From assembly GCA_945901855.1 (NCBI GenBank), contig CAMDLT010000004.1:1-64000 (forward strand): a stretch of DNA of 64,000 nucleotides. The letters run 5' to 3'. The DNA comes from Asaia bogorensis (GTDB lineage: Bacteria; Pseudomonadota; Alphaproteobacteria; CACIAM-22H2). Both the position numbers and the translations under genes were made by a program. Below are positions 22,211-31,726 of the stretch, one piece after another. The stretch's first letter is position 1. Every line of letters begins with the position of its first letter. A model generated the notes under the pieces. It saw only the letters and a program-made list of their open reading frames with translations. It ran no database searches and was not told the DNA's origin.

Positions 22211-25137
22211 CAGCGCCCCCGCCCCGGCTGTTCGACATTCCGGCGGGGACGCCATTTTTGGAGGCATTGGCGCGCGGCATCCGTGCCGAACTTGGCGACG
22301 ATCCGCAGGCTTTGGCCGCAGCCACCGTGTTGCTGCCCAACCGGCGCGCCGTGCGCGGCTTGGGCGAAGCGTTTTTGGCCGTCGGCGACGGCCAAGCCTT
22401 GCTGCTGCCGCGCATCGCGGCGATCGGCGACGTGGATGAAGACGCGCTGGCCCTGGCCGACGGCACCGCCGCGCTCGCCGCCGAACTGCCGCCCGCGATC
22501 GACGCCTTGGCCCGCCATCTGCTGCTGGCACGCTTGGTATCAGCGCGCGGCGATCTCGCCCCCTCGCCCGCCGCCGCCTTCAAACTGGCGCAAGCGCTGG
22601 GCGACCTGCTCGACGAACTGCAGATCGAGGAAATCGGCTTCGATCGGTTCGCCGATCTGGTCCCTGCCGACTACGCTGCGCACTGGGCGCAAACGCTCGC
22701 CTTTCTCGACATTTTGCGCGACGCGTGGCCCAACATTCTGGCCGCGCGCGGCCAGATGGACGGGCAAGCGCGGCGCGCCAAGCTGATCCGCGCATTGGCC
22801 GCGCATTGGATGCGCACGCCCCCGCAAGGGTCGATTTGGGCAGCCGGCTCCACCGGTTCGGTGCCTGCAACGGCGCATCTGCTGGCGACGATCGCGCGCC
22901 TGCCGCACGGGGCCGTCGTGTTGCCGGGCCTCGACCGCGCGGCCAGCGCCGCAACGTGGGACGCCATCGGCAACGAGCCGAGCCATCCCCAATACGGACT
23001 CAACCAATTGTTGCGCCGCCTAGAAGCCACGCGCGACCAAGTGCAGGACTGGCCGGGCACGACGCCCGGCAAGCGCCAAGCGCTGGTCGCGGCCGCGTTG
23101 CTGCCTGCCCCCGCAACGGCCGCATGGCGAACGATGCCCGCTTTTGCGGCCGACGCCTTTTCGGGACTTGCACGCATCGAAGCGCCCGATGCGGACAGCG
23201 AAGCGGGTGCCATCGCGCTCGTGCTGCGCGAAACGCTGGAAACGCCGGGCCGCACGGCAGCACTTGTCACGGCCGACCGCAATCTGGCGCGCCGCGTGGC
23301 GGCCAAGCTCAAGCGCTGGAACATCGCGGTCGACGACACGGCCGGTTCGGCGCTTGCCCGCCAACCGGCGGCGACGTTGCTGCGCCTCGCTGCGCGCGCG
23401 ATCGGCGAGGCGTTTGCCCCCGTCGCGGCGCTGGCCTTGCTCAAGCATCCCTTGGTGCAGCTTGGCCGCACGCGGCGCGCCCATTTGGGACTCGTGCGCA
23501 AGTTCGAACGCAAATGCCTGCACGGACCGCGCCCTGCGCCGGGCCTCGAAGGTTTGCGCGCGCTCGGCACGGCACCGGGCGAATTGATCGACGCGCTTGC
23601 GGCGGCCGCAGAGCCGCTGGATGCCGCCGCCCCGACGCTTGCCGAACTGCTGCCCGCCTATGTCGCATTCGCCCAAATGCTGGCGCACGACGAAACCGGC
23701 CGCACGCGCTTGTGGGACGGCGACGCAGGCGAAGCGCTGGCCGATTTTGTCGCGGCCTTCGCTGCCGCTGCCGCCGATTTCGGTCCGCTGGCGCGCCCGC
23801 ATTTCGCCGATTTTCTCGATACCGTTCTGGCAGGCGAAGTGCTGCGGCCCGCCTATGGCGGCCATCCGCGTCTCGCCATTCGCGGCACGCTCGAAGCGCG
23901 CTTGGTTGCGGCCGACCGCATCGTTCTGGGGGGCCTCAACGAGGGCGTGTGGCCGGCGGATGCGCGCGAAGATCCGTGGCTTTCGCGCCCGATGCGCAAG
24001 GCGGTCGGCCTGCCGCCGCCCGAACGCCAGATCGGCCAAGCCGCGCACGATTTTGCGCAAGCCCTGGCCGCCGACGACGTGGTGCTGACGCGCGCGCGCA
24101 AAGCCGACGGCACGCCCGCGTTGCCCGCACGCTGGCTGGTCCGGCTCGAAGCCTTGGTCGGCGCCGACGCCAACTGGCAGGCGAGCGCCGCACCAAGCCA
24201 GATCGCCTGGGACCGCACGCTGGCCGGGGCCGACGAGCGCGGCCATACGCTCGCCAAACCGCGCCCAGCGCCGCCCGTCGAAGCGCGGCCCACCAGCCTT
24301 GCCGTTACCAGCGTCGAAACGCTGATCCGCGATCCCTATGCAATCTATGCGCGCTACGTTCTGCGGTTGCGCAAGCTCGAGCCCATCGACGCCGACATCG
24401 ACGCGCGCGAGCGCGGCAATCTGGTGCACAAAGCGCTCGAAATTTTCGTGGACGCGCACAAAACGCAGTTGCCCGAACAGCCGCTCGGCCGGCTGATGGA
24501 AATCGGCCGCCAAGTGTTCGACCCCCACATGAAGCGCCCGGCGGTCGCGGCCTTCTGGTGGCCGCGCTTTGCGCGCATCGCGGAATGGTTCGTCGGCTTT
24601 GAAGCCGCGCGGCGCGCCAACGGCCATCGCAGCCTGGCGGTCGAAACGCACGGCGTGCTGGAGTTTCCGGTCGCGGGTTTGGGCCAGTTCGCGCTCAAAG
24701 CGCGCGCCGACCGCATCGATGTCCGCGCCGACGGCCGCCTCGACGTGATCGACTACAAGACCGGCACCCCCGCCTCGTCCAAGCAAGTCGCTGTCGGCAT
24801 CGCGCCGCAATTGCCGCTGACGGCGGCGGTCGCCAAAGCGGGCGCTTTTGCGGGCGTGCCCGCCGCCGCGATCGCGGAACTTGTTTATGCGCGCTTGGGC
24901 GGCATCAAACAGGCGGGCGTATGGAAGATCGCCGTTCCCAGCAAGCTTGTCGGCGATGCCGACGCGTTCGCCGACCAGTCGCTTGCGGCGCTGCAAAAAC
25001 TATTGGCCGACTACGCCGTGCCGACGCGCGCATATCTGGCGCGCCCGCGCCCGCAATTCGTCAAATACGCGGGCGACTACGACCATCTGGCGCGCTGGCT
25101 GGAATGGTCGCGCGAAGGCGACGGGGACGGCGCATGA
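22207..25137 (+). CDS. addB: Double-strand break repair protein AddB
   Basis: AddB is the second subunit of the AddAB helicase-nuclease that resects double-strand breaks and recognises Chi-like sites. The 976-residue protein matches the alphaproteobacterial AddB size. It starts with an inactivated helicase-like N-terminal part (LLPNRRAVRGLGEAF near 40) and ends in a RecB-family PD-(D/E)xK nuclease domain, with RADRIDVRADGRLDVIDYKT at about 837-856 holding the Asp and Lys. DEREDPWLSRPMRK-like residues near 590 follow the family's NEGVWP sequence. It overlaps murU and addA by four bases each. Confidence 0.93.
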   Translation: MTAPPPRLFDIPAGTPFLEALARGIRAELGDDPQALAAATVLLPNRRAVRGLGEAFLAVGDGQALLLPRIAAIGDVDEDALALADGTAALAAELPPAIDALARHLLLARLVSARGDLAPSPAAAFKLAQALGDLLDELQIEEIGFDRFADLVPADYAAHWAQTLAFLDILRDAWPNILAARGQMDGQARRAKLIRALAAHWMRTPPQGSIWAAGSTGSVPATAHLLATIARLPHGAVVLPGLDRAASAATWDAIGNEPSHPQYGLNQLLRRLEATRDQVQDWPGTTPGKRQALVAAALLPAPATAAWRTMPAFAADAFSGLARIEAPDADSEAGAIALVLRETLETPGRTAALVTADRNLARRVAAKLKRWNIAVDDTAGSALARQPAATLLRLAARAIGEAFAPVAALALLKHPLVQLGRTRRAHLGLVRKFERKCLHGPRPAPGLEGLRALGTAPGELIDALAAAAEPLDAAAPTLAELLPAYVAFAQMLAHDETGRTRLWDGDAGEALADFVAAFAAAAADFGPLARPHFADFLDTVLAGEVLRPAYGGHPRLAIRGTLEARLVAADRIVLGGLNEGVWPADAREDPWLSRPMRKAVGLPPPERQIGQAAHDFAQALAADDVVLTRARKADGTPALPARWLVRLEALVGADANWQASAAPSQIAWDRTLAGADERGHTLAKPRPAPPVEARPTSLAVTSVETLIRDPYAIYARYVLRLRKLEPIDADIDARERGNLVHKALEIFVDAHKTQLPEQPLGRLMEIGRQVFDPHMKRPAVAAFWWPRFARIAEWFVGFEAARRANGHRSLAVETHGVLEFPVAGLGQFALKARADRIDVRADGRLDVIDYKTGTPASSKQVAVGIAPQLPLTAAVAKAGAFAGVPAAAIAELVYARLGGIKQAGVWKIAVPSKLVGDADAFADQSLAALQKLLADYAVPTRAYLARPRPQFVKYAGDYDHLARWLEWSREGDGDGA

Positions 25138-28100
25138 GCGAAGGGCTCGCCAACCAGATCGCAGCGTCGGATCCGGCCAACTCGGTCTGGGTCGTCGCCA
25201 ATGCGGGGTCGGGCAAAACCTATGTTTTGACCTCGCGAATCGTGCGCCTGCTGTTGGCCGGGGCGCGCCCGGCGGCAATTTTGTGCCTGACCTTCACCAA
25301 AGCGGCGGCGGCCGAAATGCGCGCGCGCCTGGGCGCGTTGCTGGCCAAATGGTCGACCTGCGAGGAGACTCTGCTGGCGGGCGAACTGCGCGACCGGCTG
25401 GGCCGCCAGCCCGACGACGCCCAGATGCGCGATGCGCGCACGCTGTTCGCGCGCGTGATCGACGCGCCTGGCGCGCTGCGCATCCAGACGATCCATGCGT
25501 TCTGCGAGTCGTTGCTGAAACGCTTTCCGGTCGAAGCGCGGGTGCCGCCGCATTTTTCGGTCGCCGACGACGGCATTGGCGGCGAGCTTATGGATCTTGC
25601 GCGCAACCAGCTGCTCGCCGACGCGATGGACGATGCGCCGTTGCGCGAGGCGTTGGCGCTGGTCGTGGGCCGCGCCGACGAAGGCAGCTTCGGCCAAGCG
25701 ATGAAATCCTTGCTCGCCGGACGGCGGCGGTTGCGCCTGCTGCTGGGTGCGGACGGTTCCAAACTCGCCGAAGGGATCGCGGCGATCTTTGCCGAATTTG
25801 GCGTTGCAGAAGGCGAAACGCAGACCCAAGCGCTTGCCGCGCATTTCCAGTCGCTCGACCGGCCCGCTTTTGCAGGTGCTGTCGCGGCCCTGGCGGCGGG
25901 GACGGTCAACGATGCCAAACGCGCGGCATTTTTGCAAAAAGCGCTTGCCGCATCCACGCCGGGCGAAGCGTATGGCGAATGGCGGCGCGCGTTTTTGACG
26001 GCGGAAGGTGCAAGCGCAAAAAATCTGGTCACCAAAGGGACGGCAGCCAAACATCCGCAGATCGAATCGCTGCTGCGCGCCGAACAGGCGCGCATCGAAC
26101 CGCTGGATGCGCGTCTCAATGCCATCCTGGGTGCGAGCGGTTCGGCCGCCTTGCTGCGCTTGGGCCATGCGCTGCTGCAACGCTACGACCGCCTAAAACA
26201 GGCGCGCGCCCTGCTCGACTACGACGATTTGATTTTGCGCGCGGTCGCGTTGCTGCAAGGGGCAGCGCCTTGGGTGCTCTACAAGCTCGATGGCGGCATC
26301 GACCATGTGCTTGTCGACGAAGCGCAAGATACGGCGCCCGAGCAATGGCAGGCGGTGGCCGCTATCGTCGACGAATTTTTCGCAGGCGTCGGCGCACGCG
26401 AAACGGCCCCGCTGCGCAGCGTCTTCGTCGTGGGCGACGAGAAGCAGTCGATCTTCAGTTTCCAGGGCGCCGATCTGGACGCGTTCGAACGCACGCGCCT
26501 GCATCTTGCCGCCAAAGCGCGCGCGGCATGGAAGGAAGTGCCGCTCGAATTGTCGTTCCGCTCGTCGCAGGCCGTGCTCGATTTGGTCGACCGAACATTC
26601 GCATCGGACGCGATGCGCGCGGGCGTGCTCTCGGCGGGTAAGCCCATGCGCCACCGCGCCAACCGGCTGGGCGCCGGGGGGCGCGTTGAATTGTGGGCGC
26701 CCGTCGTGCGCGAAAAACCCGGCGATCCGGTCGCCTGGGACGTGCCGGTCGACTACGTATCGGCCGAACATCCCTCGGTACTGCTGGCCCAGCGCATTGC
26801 CGCCACCGTCAAAGGCTGGATCGGCACCGAATTTCTGCAGGCCCGCAATCGCGCCGTGCAAGCGGGCGACGTGCTGGTGCTGGTGCGCCATCGCGACCGG
26901 TTTTTCGAGGCGTGCGTGCGCGCTTTCAAGGACGCGGGCGTCGCCGTGGCGGGCGCCGACCGCATGCGATTGCTGGAGCAGATCGCGATCATGGATCTGC
27001 TGTCGCTCGCGCGCTTCTGCTTGCTGCCAAGCGACGATCTGTCGTTGGCCGAGATCCTCAAATCGCCGCTCTACGAATTCGACGATGCGGATCTGTTCGA
27101 TCTTGGCCACCAGCGCGGCGACCGGCTGTGGCTCGCCTTGCGTGCGCGCGCCGCCGCACGGCCCAAATGGCAGCACGCCTACGACGAATTGTCGGCGTTG
27201 CTGGCGCTGGCCGACTACGTGCCGCCCTACGAATTTTATGCGGCACTTTTGCATGCGCGCGACGGACGGCGGCGCTTGCTTATGCGCCTGGGACCCGATG
27301 CGGCCGATGCCATCGACGAGTTTCTGGCGGCGTGCCTTGGCTTCGAGCGGCACGAAGCGCCCAGCCTGCAAGGATTTGTGCGCTGGTTCGAAGCGGGCGC
27401 CACCGACATCAAACGCGACATGGAACAAGGCCGCGACGAGGTGCGCGTGATGACCGTGCACGGCGCCAAAGGGCTCGAGGCCGAAATCGTGTTTCTGCCC
27501 GATACCTGCGCCCTGCCCGACCCCAAAGATCGCGTGGTGTGGCGCGCGGCCGCGCCGCAGGTGCCGATCTGGCCGCCCTCCGGCATCAAAAATTTGGCAC
27601 CGGTCGAGGCCGCGCGCGACGCCTTGCGCGAACAGCAGATGGCCGAATATCGTCGCCTGCTCTATGTCGCCATGACGCGCGCGCGCGACCGGCTGTATAT
27701 CTGCGGGTGGACCAGCAGCGAACCCGCGCAAGGATCGTGGTACGCGGCCATCGACGCGGCGTTCGGCCAAGATCGCGCCGCCAACGAATTCGAACTGCCC
27801 GACGGCGGCAAGGCCTGGCGCTTCGAAACGCCGCACGCGCGCGCGGTCGAGCCCGACAAGGCGGCGCCCGCGGTCGGCGCGCACCTGCCGATGCCGGCAT
27901 GGGCGCGTTCCCAGAGCGCCCCGGCCGAGCCGAGCCCGCCACGACCGTTGGTGCCCTCGCGCCCCGATATCCAACCTGCGGCGGCATCGCCTTTGGCCGG
28001 GCCTGCTGCGGCGGCCTTTGTGCGCGGCAAGCTCGTGCACCGGCTGCTGCAGAGCCTGCCCGATCTGCCGCCCGCCGCGCGCGAAGCCGCCGCACGGCGT

Positions 28101-28505
28101 TTGCTGGGGCGCGCGGCTTACGGGCTCGCACCGGCCCAGATCGACGAGATCGCGGCCGAGACCTTGGCCGTGCTCGACGATCCGCGTTTTGCCGCCGCCT
28201 TTGCGCCCGGCAGTCTTGCCGAAGCGCCGATCGTGGCGCGGATCGGCGCCCGCGCCTTGGCTGGGCGCATCGACCGGCTGGCGATCGAACCTGCGCGCGT
28301 GCTGGTGGTCGATTTCAAAACCAACCGCCCGCCGCCAACGCGGGCCGAGGATACCGACCCTGCCTATTTGGCGCAGCTTGCCGCCTACCGGGCGGCGCTG
28401 CGCCCGCTCTTTGCCGGGCGCGCGATCGTGTGCGCGTTGCTGTGGACCTACGCGCCGCGCTTGATGGCGATCGACGATGCGCTGCTCGACCGCTATGCCC
28501 CCTAA
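25134..28505 (+). CDS. addA: Double-strand break repair helicase AddA
   Basis: AddA is the UvrD-type motor and second nuclease of AddAB. Walker A ANAGSGKTYVL is at about 22-32 and motif Ia LTFTKAAAAEMRARL near 55. Motif II VLVDEAQDTAPEQW lies near 396, motif III GDEKQSIFSFQGAD near 436, motif V VMTVHGAKGLEAE near 772 and motif VI YVAMTRARDRLYI near 845. The C-terminal RecB-like nuclease carries LAGRIDRLAIE and VDFKTNRPP (about 1040-1065). At 1123 residues it is typical. The start at 25134 overlaps addB (ATGA). Confidence 0.95.
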   Translation: MSEGLANQIAASDPANSVWVVANAGSGKTYVLTSRIVRLLLAGARPAAILCLTFTKAAAAEMRARLGALLAKWSTCEETLLAGELRDRLGRQPDDAQMRDARTLFARVIDAPGALRIQTIHAFCESLLKRFPVEARVPPHFSVADDGIGGELMDLARNQLLADAMDDAPLREALALVVGRADEGSFGQAMKSLLAGRRRLRLLLGADGSKLAEGIAAIFAEFGVAEGETQTQALAAHFQSLDRPAFAGAVAALAAGTVNDAKRAAFLQKALAASTPGEAYGEWRRAFLTAEGASAKNLVTKGTAAKHPQIESLLRAEQARIEPLDARLNAILGASGSAALLRLGHALLQRYDRLKQARALLDYDDLILRAVALLQGAAPWVLYKLDGGIDHVLVDEAQDTAPEQWQAVAAIVDEFFAGVGARETAPLRSVFVVGDEKQSIFSFQGADLDAFERTRLHLAAKARAAWKEVPLELSFRSSQAVLDLVDRTFASDAMRAGVLSAGKPMRHRANRLGAGGRVELWAPVVREKPGDPVAWDVPVDYVSAEHPSVLLAQRIAATVKGWIGTEFLQARNRAVQAGDVLVLVRHRDRFFEACVRAFKDAGVAVAGADRMRLLEQIAIMDLLSLARFCLLPSDDLSLAEILKSPLYEFDDADLFDLGHQRGDRLWLALRARAAARPKWQHAYDELSALLALADYVPPYEFYAALLHARDGRRRLLMRLGPDAADAIDEFLAACLGFERHEAPSLQGFVRWFEAGATDIKRDMEQGRDEVRVMTVHGAKGLEAEIVFLPDTCALPDPKDRVVWRAAAPQVPIWPPSGIKNLAPVEAARDALREQQMAEYRRLLYVAMTRARDRLYICGWTSSEPAQGSWYAAIDAAFGQDRAANEFELPDGGKAWRFETPHARAVEPDKAAPAVGAHLPMPAWARSQSAPAEPSPPRPLVPSRPDIQPAAASPLAGPAAAAFVRGKLVHRLLQSLPDLPPAAREAAARRLLGRAAYGLAPAQIDEIAAETLAVLDDPRFAAAFAPGSLAEAPIVARIGARALAGRIDRLAIEPARVLVVDFKTNRPPPTRAEDTDPAYLAQLAAYRAALRPLFAGRAIVCALLWTYAPRLMAIDDALLDRYAP

Positions 28506-28549
28506 GGGCTTGAAGAACCCTGTCAAATCCTTTTTCGTCAAGACGCGCC

Positions 28550-28578
28550 TTGACCCCGGCGCCGGGTGTTCCTACGTT
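28550..28578 (+). promoter_or_regulatory. Putative sigma-70 promoter of trxA
   Basis: TTGACC (28550-28555), 17 bases and TACGTT (28573-28578), in the 105-base gap between addA and trxA. It would start a short leader about 25 bases before the trxA ATG and let thioredoxin be made independently of the repair operon. Confidence 0.45.
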
Positions 28579-28610
28579 CCACCTCCGTCGAATCGAGAGG
28601 ATCAAAAATC

Positions 28611-28937
28611 ATGAGCGCAGCCACCACCAAAGTGACCGATGCCAGCTTCCAGGCCGACGTTTTGCAGTCCGCGACGCCGGTGCTGGTCGATTTCTGGGCG
28701 GAATGGTGCGGCCCCTGCAAGCAGATCGCCCCGGCGCTCGACGAGTTGGCGGGCGAGATGGCGGGCAAGCTCACGATCGCCAAAATCAACATCGACGACA
28801 ATCCGCAGACGCCCAGCAAGTACGGCGTGCGCGGCATCCCGACCTTGATGCTGTTCAAGGGCGGCGAAGTGGCCGCAACCAAAGTCGGCTCGCTGCCCAA
28901 GAGCAAGCTGTTCGAATGGGTGCAGTCGAACGTGTGA
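28611..28937 (+). CDS. trxA: Thioredoxin
   Basis: A 108-residue thioredoxin, the general cytosolic protein-disulfide reductant. The active site is [14 protein letters not shown] (Cys about 34 and 37), the buried aspartate is at VDFW, and the cis-proline is in [15 protein letters not shown]. The ATG at 28611 is favoured by GAGAGG about ten bases upstream and by the conserved N-terminal TDASFQADV that follows; an earlier in-frame start would add 15 unconserved residues. A strong hairpin terminator follows 24 bases after the stop. Confidence 0.97.
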   Translation: MSAATTKVTDASFQADVLQSATPVLVDFWAEWCGPCKQIAPALDELAGEMAGKLTIAKINIDDNPQTPSKYGVRGIPTLMLFKGGEVAATKVGSLPKSKLFEWVQSNV

Positions 28938-28960
28938 CGCCGGCACTGCTGCCGCCAGCC

Positions 28961-28993
28961 AAAAACCCCGCCATAAACTGGCGGGGTTTTTTG
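28961..28993. terminator. Bidirectional intrinsic terminator between trxA and the glycan cluster
   Basis: CCCCGCC (28966-28972), a 7-base loop and GGCGGGG (28980-28986) form a perfect stem, with five A before and six T after. It ends trxA on the plus strand and can end the minus-strand glycosyltransferase operon coming from 29205. The remaining 211 bases to 29204 are more AT-rich and hold nothing I can assign. Confidence 0.85.
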
Positions 28994-29204
28994 TTGGCGG
29001 GCGCCGATCTTGTCCGCAGGCTCAATTTAAGCTATTCTATCGAAAGTAAAAACGCTGTTTGACAAGTGAATATCGAAATCGATGCGGAAACCGCGCCGCA
29101 GATGAATTCCGTTGCGCCGTCGCCAAAAATCTTCGGCGAGGCGACATGTGTGGAATATCAACGCGATAAATATGTTGCACGCGCCGATTGTCGCCTGCCG
29201 CAAC

Positions 29205-30440
29205 CTATTGGAGCTGGGCCGACAGCCACGCGCTTAGCCGGTCGCCATAGTGCGCCCAGGTGAAGTCTTCGGCGCGCAGCCTTGCAGCCTTGGCCATCCG
29301 TGCGCGCAGATCCGGATCGCGCGCAAGCTGGCGCAACCGGTCGGCCAGCACATCCACGTCGCGCGGGGGCACGATAAATCCCTCGATACCGTCGCGGACC
29401 ACGCTGCCGGTGTTCGGGGTGCACACGACCGGCAAGCCCGAGGCAAGCGCTTCGTAGCTCGCAAACGCCGAGCCTTCGTGCAGCGACGGGTAGGCGAACA
29501 CGTCCGCACTCTGGAACAGTTTGTGGACTTCGAAGAACGGCACATGCGGCACGTGGCGGAAAACGTCCGCGTAGGGGGCGAAAGCCGCGTCGCTCCCCAG
29601 TTTCTTGCCCACGCACACAAGCTCGAGATTGGGGATGGCGGCGCGCTTGGCGGCTTCGAGCAGATACTTGATGCCCTTGCGCTGGGTAAGGCCGCCCACA
29701 AACAGCACGCGGAATTTGCAGTCGTCGGCGCGCGGGCGTTCGGGCGGACGGAAACGGTCGATATCCACGCCGTAGGGCAGCACAAAAATCCGCGATGCCG
29801 GCGTGCCGTTTGCAACCATCGTGTCGCGCACATAGTCGGACGGCACGATCACGCGGTCGGCTTCCAGGGCTTCGCGCTTGCACTGGGCGATCACGCGGCC
29901 GGGCGGCAGCGGCAGGGTTTCGGCGAATTCCGGGGCGAGGCGCGCTTCTTCTTCGAACAGGTCGAGGCCGCTTTGGATATGGCCGATCACCTGGTTCAAA
30001 ATCGCGAGGCCGCCGTAGCTTTGCGCCGCGCGCTGGGCTTCGAGGGCGGAACTGTCGTGGCCGATCACGAAGGCCGGGCGTTCGCTTCGCACGCGCTGAG
30101 CAAACTGCGCGTCGAACAGATCGTTGCGCCAGGCGATCGCGGCAAGCTGGGTTTCGGGCGCCAGTTTCAGGCGCGTCGTGGCGAGGTAGCCAAGCTCGGC
30201 GAAGGGGCGCAGCGTCACCGAGCTTGGGTCCACGCCCGCGTGCGAACGGCGCTTCAATTCGCGCTCGATCTTGGCGCGCAAAGATGCGGGCAAAGCGGCG
30301 GTCAGGCGCGGCAGCAAGCCCGCACCGGTCCAAAAAACGCCGGTCTCGAAGCCAACCTCGAAGCCATGCGCCTGCAACGCCGCCACCAGCTGGTATGCCA
30401 AATGGTTCGAGCCCGGATGGCCCACGAGCCCCCGTTTCAT
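29205..30440 (-). CDS. Glycosyltransferase family 4 (GT-B) protein
   Basis: A 411-residue GT-B glycosyltransferase. The N-terminal half holds LVGHPGSNHLAYQLVAALQ (acceptor side). The C-terminal group-1 domain begins at FRVLFVGGLTQRKGIKYLLE (about 226-245) and has the donor-binding DVFAYPSLHEGSAFASYEAL, with the EGS..E pattern near 330, and GLPVVCTPNTGS. It is the last gene of the polysaccharide operon, overlapping the flippase by four bases. The donor sugar is not predictable. Confidence 0.88.
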   Translation of the reverse strand: MKRGLVGHPGSNHLAYQLVAALQAHGFEVGFETGVFWTGAGLLPRLTAALPASLRAKIERELKRRSHAGVDPSSVTLRPFAELGYLATTRLKLAPETQLAAIAWRNDLFDAQFAQRVRSERPAFVIGHDSSALEAQRAAQSYGGLAILNQVIGHIQSGLDLFEEEARLAPEFAETLPLPPGRVIAQCKREALEADRVIVPSDYVRDTMVANGTPASRIFVLPYGVDIDRFRPPERPRADDCKFRVLFVGGLTQRKGIKYLLEAAKRAAIPNLELVCVGKKLGSDAAFAPYADVFRHVPHVPFFEVHKLFQSADVFAYPSLHEGSAFASYEALASGLPVVCTPNTGSVVRDGIEGFIVPPRDVDVLADRLRQLARDPDLRARMAKAARLRAEDFTWAHYGDRLSAWLSAQLQ

Positions 30441-31726
30441 CGCCTGAGCCTGCCCAGCAACGCCGACGCCTGCGCCCAATCGTCGGCGGTCGGGCGGAAC
30501 ATCGCCAGCACCGGCGCGCCGATCTGGCGGTTGAGCGAACCCGCCATCGCGCCCAGCGCCACCACGTTCGCCACCACCAGCGCCCACGCAGCACCCTCGA
30601 TGCCAAGCCGGGGCAGCAGAACATAGAGCGCGCCAAGGGCAGCCCCCAGCCCCACCGCCTCCGCCCAGCCGATCGCCAGCGACCGGTCGAACGCGTTCAG
30701 TGCCTGGATGAACATAAGCTTGGCCGCAAAAAACGGCAGGCCCAGCAGCATGATCTGGCACAAGGTCGCGCTCTGGTCGAAGGCTTGGCCGAAGACCAGC
30801 GGCACCAGCCATTCGGCCAGCACCGCAAGGCCCACGGCGCTGGCAATCGACATCGCCATCGCGAGGCGCAGATAGATGCCGAAAATGCGCAGCTTTTCCT
30901 GCGGTGTCGGCGCGCCGCTGATTTTGGGAAACGCCACGCCCGCGATCGTGTTGACCAAGATCATCGGGCCGTTCGCGACCGTCAGCGCCACGACATAGAG
31001 CCCCATATCGTGCGCGGTGAGGAAGGTCGCGACCGCGATCTGATCGACGCGCTGGCGCAGGCTGTTGACCATTTCGCCGACATGCACCCGCGCGCCGTAG
31101 CCCAGCATCGCCTTGGCGACCGAAAAGTCGGGCCGCCAGCCGATCCAGCCTTTCCGGTAAAGCAAAAACAACCCGACCACCGCCGACAGCGCCGTGCCGC
31201 CGATATAAGCGAGCGCGAAGTCCGCGACGCTCGCAAGGCCGAACAGCAAAAACAGGCCGATGAAAGCAAGATACCCGAGCCCGACGACCGAGCGCACGAC
31301 GTTCCAGCCAACCAGATCGAGATGGCCCTGGAACATCGTCGCCACGAACAGCGCCAACAGATAGATCGGCACGAAGGCAGCGAGGTACCAGCTTTCGACC
31401 ATCTGCACGGTGGCGGTTTCGCGCGCAAGCAGAAGCGGCATCAGCATGTAGCCGACCGTGACAAGGATCACGGCCATCGCGGCACCGATCCACATCACGG
31501 TCGCAAACAGAATCTTGGGCGGGGCCAGCCTGGTGGCGGCGCGGTAGAGAAGCGCATCCGACATCGCCAGAATACCGAACTCCAGCAGCAGTCCCGGCCA
31601 CAGCATGATCTCGGCAAGCTCGCCGCGGCCTTCGGGCATAAGGATGCGCGCGGCCAAAAGGCCGGTCAAAATATTGACGATCTGAGTCACGATCGTCGTC
31701 GCGAAGGACATCGACATGTCCTTCAT
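30437..31726 (-). CDS. Polysaccharide flippase-like membrane protein (Wzx/MATE-like fold)
   Basis: A 429-residue inner-membrane protein with about 12 hydrophobic helices, matching Wzx-type lipid-linked oligosaccharide translocases. The N-terminus TQIVNILTGLLAARILMPEG is characteristic of the family, as are GYGARVHVGEMVNSLRQRVD near 203 and the central GIYLRLAMAMSIAS. Wzx moves undecaprenyl-linked repeat units to the periplasmic face for polymerisation. The ATG at 31726 overlaps the upstream glycosyltransferase stop. No Wzy polymerase or chain-length regulator is seen in the window, so the rest of the export path lies elsewhere. Confidence 0.82.
   Translation of the reverse strand: MKDMSMSFATTIVTQIVNILTGLLAARILMPEGRGELAEIMLWPGLLLEFGILAMSDALLYRAATRLAPPKILFATVMWIGAAMAVILVTVGYMLMPLLLARETATVQMVESWYLAAFVPIYLLALFVATMFQGHLDLVGWNVVRSVVGLGYLAFIGLFLLFGLASVADFALAYIGGTALSAVVGLFLLYRKGWIGWRPDFSVAKAMLGYGARVHVGEMVNSLRQRVDQIAVATFLTAHDMGLYVVALTVANGPMILVNTIAGVAFPKISGAPTPQEKLRIFGIYLRLAMAMSIASAVGLAVLAEWLVPLVFGQAFDQSATLCQIMLLGLPFFAAKLMFIQALNAFDRSLAIGWAEAVGLGAALGALYVLLPRLGIEGAAWALVVANVVALGAMAGSLNRQIGAPVLAMFRPTADDWAQASALLGRLRR

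Noticed and set aside
29066..29263. Short plus-strand open frame after the trxA terminator
   Set aside because: No ribosome site, no recognisable protein, and it runs into the coding 3' end of the glycosyltransferase on the other strand.
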